From NCBI RefSeq assembly GCF_012726235.1, contig NZ_JAASAH010000026.1, forward strand, positions 1 through 45,300: a stretch of 45,300 bases of DNA, given 5' to 3'. Positions 1 to 7,385 of the stretch are shown here, in pieces. Source of the stretch: Streptomyces sp. HNM0574. Its GTDB lineage: Bacteria > Actinomycetota > Actinomycetes > Streptomycetales > Streptomycetaceae. Every line of letters begins with the position of its first letter. Positions within the stretch are counted from its first letter, which is position 1. The notes under the pieces were generated by a model that had not been told where the DNA came from, made no database searches, and saw only the letters and a list, made by a program, of their open reading frames with translations. The position numbers and the translations under genes are program-made.

Positions 1-76
1 GGTGAAAAGGTTTTTTTGGGGGGGACCTGGTTTTTTCCCCCCCCCCCCCCCCCCCCCCCCCACGCACGGACTCGCC
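1..76. other. Low-complexity contig end (probable artefact)
   Basis: Runs of seven T, seven G, six T and about 25 C occupy the first 61 bases, and normal high-GC coding sequence begins immediately after. No gene explains these runs. They look like sequencing or assembly noise at a contig end, so whatever lies downstream of the acyl-CoA dehydrogenase is missing from the window. Confidence 0.75.
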
Positions 77-1267
77 TCAGCGCCGTACCCGCGGCATCCC
101 CAGGCCGATCCAGGAGATGATCTCGCGCTGGATCTCGTTGTTGCCGCCGCCGAAGGTGAAGATGACCGCGCTGCGGTAGCCGCGTTCCAGCTCCCCGTGC
201 AGCACCGCGCCGGCCGAGCCCTCCTTGAGCGGGCCGGCCGCGGCCACCGTCTCCATCAGCCACGCGTAGGCGTCGCGGCGGGCCTCGGAGCCGTACACCT
301 TCACCGCCGAGGCGTCCTGCGGGGTGAGCGTGCCGGCCTCCAGGGCGTGCACCATCTGCCAGTTGAGGAGCTTCATCGCGTCGAGCCGGGTGTAGGTGCG
401 GGCCAGCCGGGTGCGTACCCAGTCGAGGTCGATGACGCGGCGCCCGTCCGCGAGCTTCGTCCCCGCGGCCCACCGGCGTACGTCGTGCAGCGCCCGCAGG
501 GCCATGGTGCCGTGTGCCGCGAGCGTGACGCGTTCGTGGTTGAGCTGGGTGGTGATCAGCCGCCAGCCCTTGTTCTCCGCACCGACCCGGCGGCTCGCGG
601 GGACCCGGATGTTCTCGTAGTAGCTGGCGGTGGTGTCGTGCGAGGCGAGGGTGTTGATGACGGTGCAGGAGTAGCCGGGGGACGTGGTCGGGACGAGCAG
701 GATGCTGATCCCCTTGTGCGGCGGCGCCCCGGGGTCGGTGCGGACGGCGAGCCAGACCCAGTCGGCGGTGTCGCCGTTGGTGGTCCAGATCTTCTGCCCG
801 TCCACGGTGTACGTCCCCGTCTCCGTGTCGCCCTCGCGCACGGCCCGGGTCCGCAGCGCGGCCAGGTCGGTGCCCGCCTCGGGCTCGCTGTAGCCGATGG
901 CGAAGTCGAGTTCGCCGGAGAGGATGCGGGGCAGGAAGTACCGCTTCTGCTCGTCGGTGCCGAACTGCATGATCGTCGGGCCGACGGTGTTGAGCGCCAT
1001 CAGCGGCAGCGGCACCCCCGCCTGGGCCGCCTCGTCGAAGAAGACGAACTGCTCCGTCGGCGTCATCCCGCGCCCCCCGTACTCCACGGGCCACCCCACC
1101 CCGAGCCACCCGTCCCGCCCGAGCCGCCGCACGGTCTCGCGGTAGAACCGCTTCTGCGCGGCCGGATCGTCATAGCGCGCGTAGGCGTTGCCGGGGACCA
1201 GCTCGGCGAAGTACGTCCGCAACTCCTCGCGCAGACGCTGCTGTTCCGGCGTGTATTCGAGATGCAC
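77..1267 (-). CDS. Acyl-CoA dehydrogenase, FadE29-like
   Basis: A 396-aa flavin-dependent acyl-CoA dehydrogenase that would introduce a 2,3 double bond into an acyl-CoA. The GTG start follows GGAGG by about 4 nt. The ACAD fold is visible: an N-terminal helical domain (about 1-120), the FAD/substrate segment AIGYSEPEAGTDLAALRT (about 124-140), the beta-domain with DGQKIWTT (157-163), and a C-terminal helical domain ending in FGGGNNEIQ. The residue order closely resembles FadE29 of actinobacterial steroid side-chain degradation, which works as one half of an alpha2beta2 enzyme with FadE28. The usual C-terminal YEGTSEIQ motif is FGGGNNEIQ here, so the common catalytic Glu position is Gly, consistent with a subunit needing a partner. 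No partner is visible; it could lie beyond the contig end. The steroid assignment is inference. Confidence 0.9.
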   Translation of the reverse strand: MHLEYTPEQQRLREELRTYFAELVPGNAYARYDDPAAQKRFYRETVRRLGRDGWLGVGWPVEYGGRGMTPTEQFVFFDEAAQAGVPLPLMALNTVGPTIMQFGTDEQKRYFLPRILSGELDFAIGYSEPEAGTDLAALRTRAVREGDTETGTYTVDGQKIWTTNGDTADWVWLAVRTDPGAPPHKGISILLVPTTSPGYSCTVINTLASHDTTASYYENIRVPASRRVGAENKGWRLITTQLNHERVTLAAHGTMALRALHDVRRWAAGTKLADGRRVIDLDWVRTRLARTYTRLDAMKLLNWQMVHALEAGTLTPQDASAVKVYGSEARRDAYAWLMETVAAAGPLKEGSAGAVLHGELERGYRSAVIFTFGGGNNEIQREIISWIGLGMPRVRR

Positions 1268-1312
1268 GGCGCCTCCAGGGCTCGGACTGCTGCGACTCGG
1301 CGGCGCACACCG

Positions 1313-1326
1313 TAGAACGTGTTTCA
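1313..1326. promoter_or_regulatory. KstR-like operator
   Basis: TAGAACGTGTTTCA fits the KstR consensus TnnAACnnGTTnnA at every fixed position. It lies 46-59 bp upstream of the acyl-CoA dehydrogenase start. KstR is the TetR-family repressor of actinobacterial steroid catabolism. One 14-bp match can arise by chance in a window this size, but the gene behind it is FadE29-like. Confidence 0.45.
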
Positions 1327-1371
1327 CTACATGGGAATGGCGAGGGCGGGACGGGACCCTGAGGGCGTCCC

Positions 1372-3501
1372 TCACCCCCTCCCCGCCATCCCCTCCAGCA
1401 CCTTCTCCGGCGTCAGCGGCAGATCTCGCAGCCTCACCCCCGTCGCGTTGAAAACGGCGTTGGCCACCGCGGCCGGGCTGCCGACGATGCCGATTTCGCC
1501 GATGCCCTTGGCGCCGAGGGGGCCCGCGTGGGGGTCGTCCTCGCCGAGCCATTCGGCGTCGATGCCGGCCACGTCCGCGCAGCTCGCGACGTGGTAGCCG
1601 GCGAAGTCCTGGTTGACGACGTGGCCGGTGCGCGGGTCGAGGACGCTCTCCTCGAACAGGGCCATGGACAGGCCCATCACCATGCCGCCGATGAACTGGG
1701 ACCTGGCGGTCAGCGGGTTGATCACCCGGCCCGTGGAGAAGACGCCCAGCATCCGCGGCACCCGCACCTCGCCGGTGAGGGTGTGCACCCGGACCTCGGC
1801 GAACTGGGCGCCGAAGGAGTGCACGGCGTAGCCCTTCTCGTTGGGCCGGCTCCTGCCGTCGGAGCGGGTGCGGGCGCCGGGCGGCGGGGCCTCGCCGTGC
1901 TCCTCGCGGAGGCGGCGGGCCGCGGCGACGACCGCCGTCCCCCAGCCCTGCGTGCCCGAGGAGCCGCCCGCGACGGTGGCGTACGGCAGCCGGGTGTCGC
2001 CGATCGAGCAGGCGATGTCCCGGGCCGGGCAGCCGAGCGCGTCGGCGGCGATCTGGGTCAGGACCGTCCACGCGCCGGTGCCGATGTCGGCGGCGCCGAT
2101 CCGGACCGCGTACCGCCCGTCGCCCAGGTGCTCGACCTCCGCGACGGACCCGGGGCCGCCGTACGCGGGGTACGTGGCGGAGGCGACGCCGAGGCCGACC
2201 AGCCACTCGCCCTCGCCCCGGGTACCCGGCTCCCGCCGCCGCTCCCAGCCGAAGCGCCGGGCGCCGGTGCGCAGGCAGCGCACGAGGTCGCGGGCCGACC
2301 AGGGACGGCCGCTGTCGGGGTCGGTCTCCGGTTCGTTGCGGACCCGCAGCTCGACGGGGTCGAGGCCGCAGGCGTGCGCGAGTTCGTCCATGGCGACCTC
2401 GGTGGCGAACATGCCGGGCGCCTCGCCCGGCGCCCGCATCCAGGACGGTACGGGGACGTCGAGCGCGGCCAGCCGGTGCCGGGTCCGGCGGCTGGGCGCG
2501 GCGTACATCATGCGGGTCGCCACCGTCGTCTGCTCGGCGAACTCCTTGATCCGCGAGGTCTGTTCGACCGCCTCGTGCACGACCGCGGTGAGCCGCCCGT
2601 CCGCGTCGGCCGCGAGCCGCACCCGCTGGACGGTCGGGGTGCGGTGGCCGGTCAGCGAGAACATCTGCTGGCGGGTGAGGGCCAGTTTGACGGGCCTGCC
2701 GGGGACGAGCCGTGCCGCGAGCAGCGCGAGGACGTTGTGCGCGTGCGGCATGCCCTTGGAGCCGAAGCCGCCGCCGACGTGCGGCGCGATCACCCGGAAC
2801 CGCTCCGGGTCGACGCCGAACAGCGGCGCGAGGGTGCCGCGAACGGGGTGCGCGCCCTGCGTGGAGTCGTGGAGGGTGACCTCGGGCCGGCCCTCGCGGG
2901 TCTCCCACAGGGCGATGCAGGTGTGCGGCTCCATGGGGTTGTTGTGCTCCATGGGCGTGGTGTACGTCGCCTCGTGGCGGACGGCGGCCGAGGCGAGCGC
3001 GGCATCCGGGTCGCCCTCCTCGGTGTCGGTGGGGAAGGCCGGGTTGACCTTGCCCGGCGCGTACAGATCCTGCCGGTCCGGCCCGAACCGGGCGTCGTGC
3101 GGGAGCTGTTCGTAGGTGAAGGAGACCAGGGAGGCGGCGTGCCGCGCCTCCTCCGGCGTCCCGGCGAGCACCGCGCCCACGAGCTGGCCCCGGAAGTGCA
3201 CCCGGTCCGACTGGAGGACGGCCAGCTCGGCGTCGCCCGCGCCGTCCTCGTCCGGCAGCCGCGCCGCGTTGCGGTGGGTGAGGACGGCGACGACGCCGGG
3301 CGCGGCCTCGGCCTCCCCGGTGCGGACTTCGAGGATGCGGCCGCGGGCGACGTCCGCCTGGAGCGCGCAGGCGTACAGCGCGTCGTCGACGGGGTGTTCG
3401 TACGCGTACGGGGCCGTGCCGGTGACCTTCTCGCGGCCCTCCAGGCGGAGCCGTGAGGTGCCGCACTCGCGCGCCTCCACCCGGCCGTTGCTGTCCGTCA
3501 T
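1372..3501 (-). CDS. Molybdenum aldehyde oxidoreductase, Moco subunit (PaoC/YagR-like)
   Basis: A 709-aa large subunit of a xanthine oxidase-family enzyme that hydroxylates aldehydes to carboxylic acids at a molybdopterin centre. The N-terminal domain starts with RLEGREKVTGTAPYAYE. HVGGGFGSKGMPHAHN contacts the cofactor, MRAPGEAPGMFATEVAMDE follows, and GAKGIGEIG near 663-671 carries the active-site Glu (about 669). The C-terminus matches the PaoC pattern. The ATG overlaps the FAD-subunit stop in ATGA, so the subunits are translationally coupled in the PaoA-PaoB-PaoC order. Longer readings of this frame run antisense through the neighbour and are not real. No XdhC/PaoD-type maturation factor is adjacent. 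The substrate is unknown. Confidence 0.93.
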   Translation of the reverse strand: MTDSNGRVEARECGTSRLRLEGREKVTGTAPYAYEHPVDDALYACALQADVARGRILEVRTGEAEAAPGVVAVLTHRNAARLPDEDGAGDAELAVLQSDRVHFRGQLVGAVLAGTPEEARHAASLVSFTYEQLPHDARFGPDRQDLYAPGKVNPAFPTDTEEGDPDAALASAAVRHEATYTTPMEHNNPMEPHTCIALWETREGRPEVTLHDSTQGAHPVRGTLAPLFGVDPERFRVIAPHVGGGFGSKGMPHAHNVLALLAARLVPGRPVKLALTRQQMFSLTGHRTPTVQRVRLAADADGRLTAVVHEAVEQTSRIKEFAEQTTVATRMMYAAPSRRTRHRLAALDVPVPSWMRAPGEAPGMFATEVAMDELAHACGLDPVELRVRNEPETDPDSGRPWSARDLVRCLRTGARRFGWERRREPGTRGEGEWLVGLGVASATYPAYGGPGSVAEVEHLGDGRYAVRIGAADIGTGAWTVLTQIAADALGCPARDIACSIGDTRLPYATVAGGSSGTQGWGTAVVAAARRLREEHGEAPPPGARTRSDGRSRPNEKGYAVHSFGAQFAEVRVHTLTGEVRVPRMLGVFSTGRVINPLTARSQFIGGMVMGLSMALFEESVLDPRTGHVVNQDFAGYHVASCADVAGIDAEWLGEDDPHAGPLGAKGIGEIGIVGSPAAVANAVFNATGVRLRDLPLTPEKVLEGMAGRG

Positions 3502-4550
3502 CGCCGCTCCTCCGCCCGTTCGCCGTGGTCCCCGTCGTGCCCGTCGCCGGTGAGGGCGCCGAGGACGGCGGCCGTGGTGGCGCGGACCATGCCGGTCTTG
3601 AACGCGTTGCCCTCCAGGGGCCGCGCGGCGGTCAGTTCGGCGTCGGCGGCGGCGCGGAACAGGGCCCGCGCGGCGCCCGGCTCCAGCGTCTCCCCGCGCA
3701 GCGCCCGCTCGGCCAGCGTCGCGCGCCACGGCTTGTGCGCGACGCCGCCCCAGGCGATCCGCACGTCCCGCACCCGCCGCCGGCCGCCCGGCGGCCCGTC
3801 CAGCTCCAGCACCGCGGCGACGGAGACCAGCGCGAAGGCGAACGAGGCGCGGTCCCTGATCTTGCGGTACCCGGAGCCCGACTCCCGCCGGGGCGCGGGC
3901 AGTTCGACGGCGGTGACCAGGTCCCCGTGCCGCAGCACGGTGTCCCGCTCCGGCGCGTCCCCCGGCAGCCGGTGGAACTCGCCCAGCGGGACGCGGCGTT
4001 CGCCTTCGGGGCCGAGGACGACGACGGTCGCGTCGAGCGCGGCCAGGGCCACCGCCATGTCGGAGGGGTGGACGGCCACGCAGTGTTCGGAGGCGCCGAG
4101 CACCGCGTGGTGGCGCGTCCAGCCGCCGAGGGCCGAGCAACCGGAGCCGGGGGTGCGCTTGTTGCAGGCGGTGGTGGTGTCCTGGAAGTAGACGCAGCGG
4201 GTGCGCTGGAGGAGGTTCCCGCCCGTCGTGGCCGCGTTGCGCAGCTGGCCCGAGGCGCCGGCGAGCAGCGCCTGGGAGAGCACCGGGTACCGGGCGCGGA
4301 CGAGCGGGTGCGCGGCCAGGTCGCTGTTGCGCACGGTCGCGCCGATGCTCAGGCCCCCGTCGGGCCGCTCCGCGACCTCGCCGAGCGGCAGCCGGGTCAC
4401 GTCCACGAGCGCGGCGGGGGCGGCGACGCCGAGGCGCAGATGGTCGACGAGGTTGGTGCCGCCGGCGAGGTACGCCGCCCCGGGCTGCGCCGCGACGGCG
4501 GCGACGGCCGCGGCCGGGTCGGTGGCGCGCGTGTAGTCGAAGGGCCTCAT
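3498..4550 (-). CDS. Aldehyde oxidoreductase FAD subunit with [4Fe-4S] insert (PaoB/YagS-like)
   Basis: A 350-aa FAD-binding middle subunit that carries electrons from the iron-sulfur subunit. AGGTNLVDHLRLG (about 29-41) and TTGGNLLQRTRC (108-119) are the FAD-binding loops. Cysteines at about 119, 129, 138 and 157, around CNKRTPGSGCSAL, match the insert that holds a [4Fe-4S] cluster in PaoB and is absent from classical xanthine dehydrogenases. This makes PaoABC the best assignment. It overlaps both neighbours by 4 nt (ATGA at each end), giving an equimolar three-gene operon. Confidence 0.93.
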   Translation of the reverse strand: MRPFDYTRATDPAAAVAAVAAQPGAAYLAGGTNLVDHLRLGVAAPAALVDVTRLPLGEVAERPDGGLSIGATVRNSDLAAHPLVRARYPVLSQALLAGASGQLRNAATTGGNLLQRTRCVYFQDTTTACNKRTPGSGCSALGGWTRHHAVLGASEHCVAVHPSDMAVALAALDATVVVLGPEGERRVPLGEFHRLPGDAPERDTVLRHGDLVTAVELPAPRRESGSGYRKIRDRASFAFALVSVAAVLELDGPPGGRRRVRDVRIAWGGVAHKPWRATLAERALRGETLEPGAARALFRAAADAELTAARPLEGNAFKTGMVRATTAAVLGALTGDGHDGDHGERAEERR

Positions 4551-5068
4551 CCCCGTGCCACCTCCCGGATCGCGGCGACGATGCCGGGGTAGGCGCCGCA
4601 GCGGCACAGGTTGCCGCTCATCCGTTCGCGGATCTCCTCGTCGTCGAGACCCGCTCTGCCCGGTGGGGGCGCCTCGGGTGCGGTCACCGCGCTGGGGTGT
4701 CCGGCGTCCGCCTCGGCGAGCATGCCGACGGCCGAACACACCTGGCCCGGCGTGCAGTAGCCGCACTGGAAGCCGTCGTGGTCGAGGAACGCGGCCTGCA
4801 CCGGGTGCAGTTCGCCGCTCCCCCGGTCGGGCAGTCCGGCGGCGGTGACGACCTCGGCGCCGTCGTGGGCGACCGCGAGCGCGAGGCAGCCGAGCGTCCG
4901 GCGCCCGTCGACCAGCACGGTGCAGGCACCGCACTGGCCGTGGTCGCACCCCTTCTTCGGCGAGGTGACCGCGAGCCGGTCACTGAGGGCATCGAGCAGC
5001 GTCGTCCGGGTGTCGACCGTCAGGGCATGTTCCCCGCCGTCGACCCGCAGGGTGATCCGTGCGTCCAT
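4547..5068 (-). CDS. Aldehyde oxidoreductase [2Fe-2S] subunit (PaoA/YagT-like)
   Basis: A 173-aa small subunit. The N-terminal plant-type ferredoxin domain has Cys41, 46, 49 and 61 in CDHGQCGACT...GC. The second cluster domain has Cys102/105 (CGYCTPGQV) and Cys155/157 (CRCG). Unlike E. coli PaoA it has no Tat signal or N-terminal extension, so the complex is probably cytoplasmic. First gene of the oxidoreductase operon. The spacer 5069-5199 back to the MFS gene shows no strong signal. Confidence 0.94.
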   Translation of the reverse strand: MDARITLRVDGGEHALTVDTRTTLLDALSDRLAVTSPKKGCDHGQCGACTVLVDGRRTLGCLALAVAHDGAEVVTAAGLPDRGSGELHPVQAAFLDHDGFQCGYCTPGQVCSAVGMLAEADAGHPSAVTAPEAPPPGRAGLDDEEIRERMSGNLCRCGAYPGIVAAIREVARG

Positions 5069-5199
5069 CCCGCGCCGGTACCACTGCCCGGTACGCCCTA
5101 AACGCCCGGGTTCGCGGACCGTCCCCGTGTGCGGCATCCGGCCCGCGCGGGACCCGAACGCCACGGTCGCGCGGCCGAGTTCGCGTGGCCGCGCCGGGG

Positions 5200-6753
5200 T
5201 CAGTGGGTGTGGTCCGTGGGGCGGATGTCGCGCGGGACCAGGGCCCAGTTGAGTGCCGCGGCGAGGACGGCGAGGCCGGCGCCGGCGAGGAAGGCCGGGG
5301 TGATGCCCAGCGTGAAGGCGTGCGACGCCTGGGCCAGCAGCGCGTCGCCCGCGTCCCCGCCCAGCCGGTCGGCGACGTACGCGGCCTCGCCGATGGAGTC
5401 GCGCACCGACTCGGTCGCGGCGGGCCCGAGGCCGAGGTCGGGGAGGCCGCCGCGGTAGAGGGCGACGGCGAGGCTGCCCAGGGAGGCGATGCCGAGGGCG
5501 GCGCCGAGCTCGTAGGAGGTCTCGTCGATGGCGGCGGCCCCGCCGACGTCGGCCTCCGGGGTGACGGACATCAGCGTGACGGAGGCGACCGTCGTGCCCA
5601 CGCCCACCCCGAGGCCGAGCACCGCGAGGGAGCAGGCCATGGCCGGGTAGCCGACCTCGGCGAACCGCTGGACGACCCAGGGCAGCGCGAGTCCGGCGGC
5701 GAGCAGCAGCAGTCCCGAGCCCATGACGTGCCGCACGGGGAAGACGTGCATCAGGCGGGGCGTGATCACCGAGGTGAGGACGAGTCCGAGGGGTGCGGGG
5801 AGCAGCCGCAGCCCGGCGGAGAGCGGGGTGTAGCCCTGCGCGTACTGGAACCACTGGGTGAGCAGGAACAGCGCCGCGCCCATGCCGACCATGGCGAGGA
5901 AGATCGACGCGGCGGCGACCGCGAACGCCGGGTCCGTGAACAGCCGTACCTGGAGGAGCGGGTTGTCCAGGCGGAGCTGGCGGCGGACGAAGACGGTCAG
6001 CAGGACGGCCGCGAGGGCCAGCAGCACCCAGGGGACGGGGCTGGTCAGCCCGCTCTTGCCGAGCTGCTTGATGCCTCCGGCGAGGGCGATCATGCCGACG
6101 ACGGACTGGAGCACGCCCCACCAGTCCCAGCGTCCGGCACGCGGGGCGCGCGACTCGGGGAGCAGCCACAGCCCGAGGGCGACGGCGGCGAAGGCGATGG
6201 GGACGTTCAGCAGGAAGGCGGCGGGCCAGCCGAAGTCCTGCACCAGCAGGCCGCCGACGATGGGCCCGAGCGCCATGCCGCCGCCGAGCACGGCGGTCCA
6301 CACCGCGTAGGCGAGGGCCCGCTCGCGGGGGTCGGTGAAGACGTGGCGGAGGATCGACAGCGTCGACGGCATGATCGCGGCACCGCCGACGCCCAGCAGT
6401 GCCCGCGCCGCGATGACGTGCCAGGCCGCGGTGGCGGCGACGGCGAGCAGCGAGGCCGCCGCGAACACCACGAAGCCGATCAGCAGCAGCCGCTTGCGGC
6501 CCCAGCGGTCGCCGAGCGCGCCGGCCGTGACGAGCAGGCCGGAGAGGGCGAGCGCGTAGGCGTCGATGATCCACAGCTGTTCGACGGAGCCGGGCTGGAG
6601 GTCGGCGACGAGGGACGGGAAGGCGACGTTGAGGATCGTGGTGTCCATCGCGATCAGCAGCAGACTGCCGGAGAGGATCGCGAGAATCCCCCAGCGTCGC
6701 GCGTGGATCACGGTGCCGGGGCCGGACGGTTCCGGCGCTGTGGTCCCGGTCAT
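5200..6753 (-). CDS. MFS drug exporter, DHA2 family (14 TM)
   Basis: A 517-aa membrane transporter of the QacA/SmvA (DHA2) type, expected to expel cationic or hydrophobic drugs by proton antiport. The first helix starts near residue 22 (WGILAILSGSLLLIAMDTTILNVAFP), followed by the family hallmark GDRWGRKRLLLIGF in loop 2-3 and ARALLGVGGAAIMPSTLS. Length fits 14 helices. It lies 109 nt downstream of the arsR-family gene in the same direction, so it may be the target of that regulator. The substrate cannot be read from sequence. Confidence 0.88.
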   Translation of the reverse strand: MTGTTAPEPSGPGTVIHARRWGILAILSGSLLLIAMDTTILNVAFPSLVADLQPGSVEQLWIIDAYALALSGLLVTAGALGDRWGRKRLLLIGFVVFAAASLLAVAATAAWHVIAARALLGVGGAAIMPSTLSILRHVFTDPRERALAYAVWTAVLGGGMALGPIVGGLLVQDFGWPAAFLLNVPIAFAAVALGLWLLPESRAPRAGRWDWWGVLQSVVGMIALAGGIKQLGKSGLTSPVPWVLLALAAVLLTVFVRRQLRLDNPLLQVRLFTDPAFAVAAASIFLAMVGMGAALFLLTQWFQYAQGYTPLSAGLRLLPAPLGLVLTSVITPRLMHVFPVRHVMGSGLLLLAAGLALPWVVQRFAEVGYPAMACSLAVLGLGVGVGTTVASVTLMSVTPEADVGGAAAIDETSYELGAALGIASLGSLAVALYRGGLPDLGLGPAATESVRDSIGEAAYVADRLGGDAGDALLAQASHAFTLGITPAFLAGAGLAVLAAALNWALVPRDIRPTDHTH

Positions 6754-6862
6754 GCGCTCGCCTCACTCACGGTCGGGGGTGCTCGGGCCGGGACAGTGTT
6801 CCCGCGCCCCGGCGTCCCGCCGTCGGCGGTACGGGCCCGTCACCCGTCTCGCCCAGCCCGCG

Positions 6863-7216
6863 TCAGGCGGTGGGGCCCGCGGCGAGGAGGCGGCCCATGC
6901 CGGCGAGGACGGAGGGTTCGACGCGGTAGTAGACCCAGGTCCCGCGCCGTTCGGAGACGAGCAGGCCGGCCTCCCTGAGCTTCTTCAGGTGGTGCGAGAC
7001 GGTCGACTGGGAGACGCCGACGTCGGAGATGTCGCAGACGCACGCCTCCCCGGCCTCGTGCGAGGCGACGAGGGAGAACAGCCGGAGCCGGACCGGGTCG
7101 CCCAGCGTCTTGAACATCGCGGCCGTGCGCTCGGCCTCCTCACCGGTGAGCGGACGTTCCGTCAGCGGAGGGCAGCACAGGGCGGGTGACGCTTCGGCGT
7201 TCGGCATGCCTCGCAT
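6863..7216 (-). CDS. ArsR/SmtB-family metal(loid)-responsive repressor
   Basis: A 117-aa winged-helix repressor. The HTH is about residues 66-86 (VGVSQSTVSHHLKKLREAGLL). Candidate sensing thiols are Cys59 and Cys61 in ACVCDIS, the position of ELCVCDL in ArsR, plus Cys14-Cys15 near the N-terminus. The arrangement resembles As(III)/Sb(III)- or Cd/Pb-responsive members. No arsenate reductase or ArsB/Acr3 gene is nearby; the only co-oriented neighbour is the DHA2 exporter. ATG is possible at 7216 or at codon 4 (7207). Confidence 0.9.
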   Translation of the reverse strand: MRGMPNAEASPALCCPPLTERPLTGEEAERTAAMFKTLGDPVRLRLFSLVASHEAGEACVCDISDVGVSQSTVSHHLKKLREAGLLVSERRGTWVYYRVEPSVLAGMGRLLAAGPTA

Positions 7217-7219
7217 TTT

Positions 7220-7229
7220 GACCCGGGTC
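7220..7229. promoter_or_regulatory. Possible ArsR operator
   Basis: GACCCGGGTC is a perfect 10-bp palindrome directly upstream of the arsR-family start, inside ATCGACCCGGGTCAAAAT read on the minus strand. The position suits autorepression, but the palindrome is short and GC-rich, so support is weak. Confidence 0.25.
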
Positions 7230-7291
7230 GATACAGGAGCGGCCGGAAGAGCGGGCGGGGGAAACCATCGGGTGTCAACTGCCGCGCGGGG

Positions 7292-7338
7292 TTGACGTGT
7301 TCGGGGTGGCCGGGCAGATTCCGTCGGACAACGTTGTC
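7292..7338 (+). promoter_or_regulatory. Promoter and LacI-type operator of the GH85 gene
   Basis: TTGACG (7292-7297) and CAGATT (7315-7320) are separated by 17 bp and make a plausible housekeeping promoter. GACAACGTTGTC (7327-7338) is a perfect 12-bp palindrome at the expected transcription start. This sequence type with a central CG is typical of LacI-family operators in actinobacterial sugar-utilisation genes. No LacI gene lies in the window, so the regulator would act from elsewhere. Confidence 0.6.
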
Positions 7339-7385
7339 ACGCGCCGGTTCCCCATCGCTGTCACGCGCAGAGGAGTCAACCGCCC

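Noticed and set aside
2..1315. Long + strand frame beginning with a poly-proline stretch
   Set aside because: The prolines come from the artefactual C run, and the rest is antisense to the acyl-CoA dehydrogenase.
5059..6978. 639-codon + strand open frame
   Set aside because: Antisense shadow of the DHA2 exporter; composition is Gly/Glu/Arg repeats with no domain, caused by high GC3.
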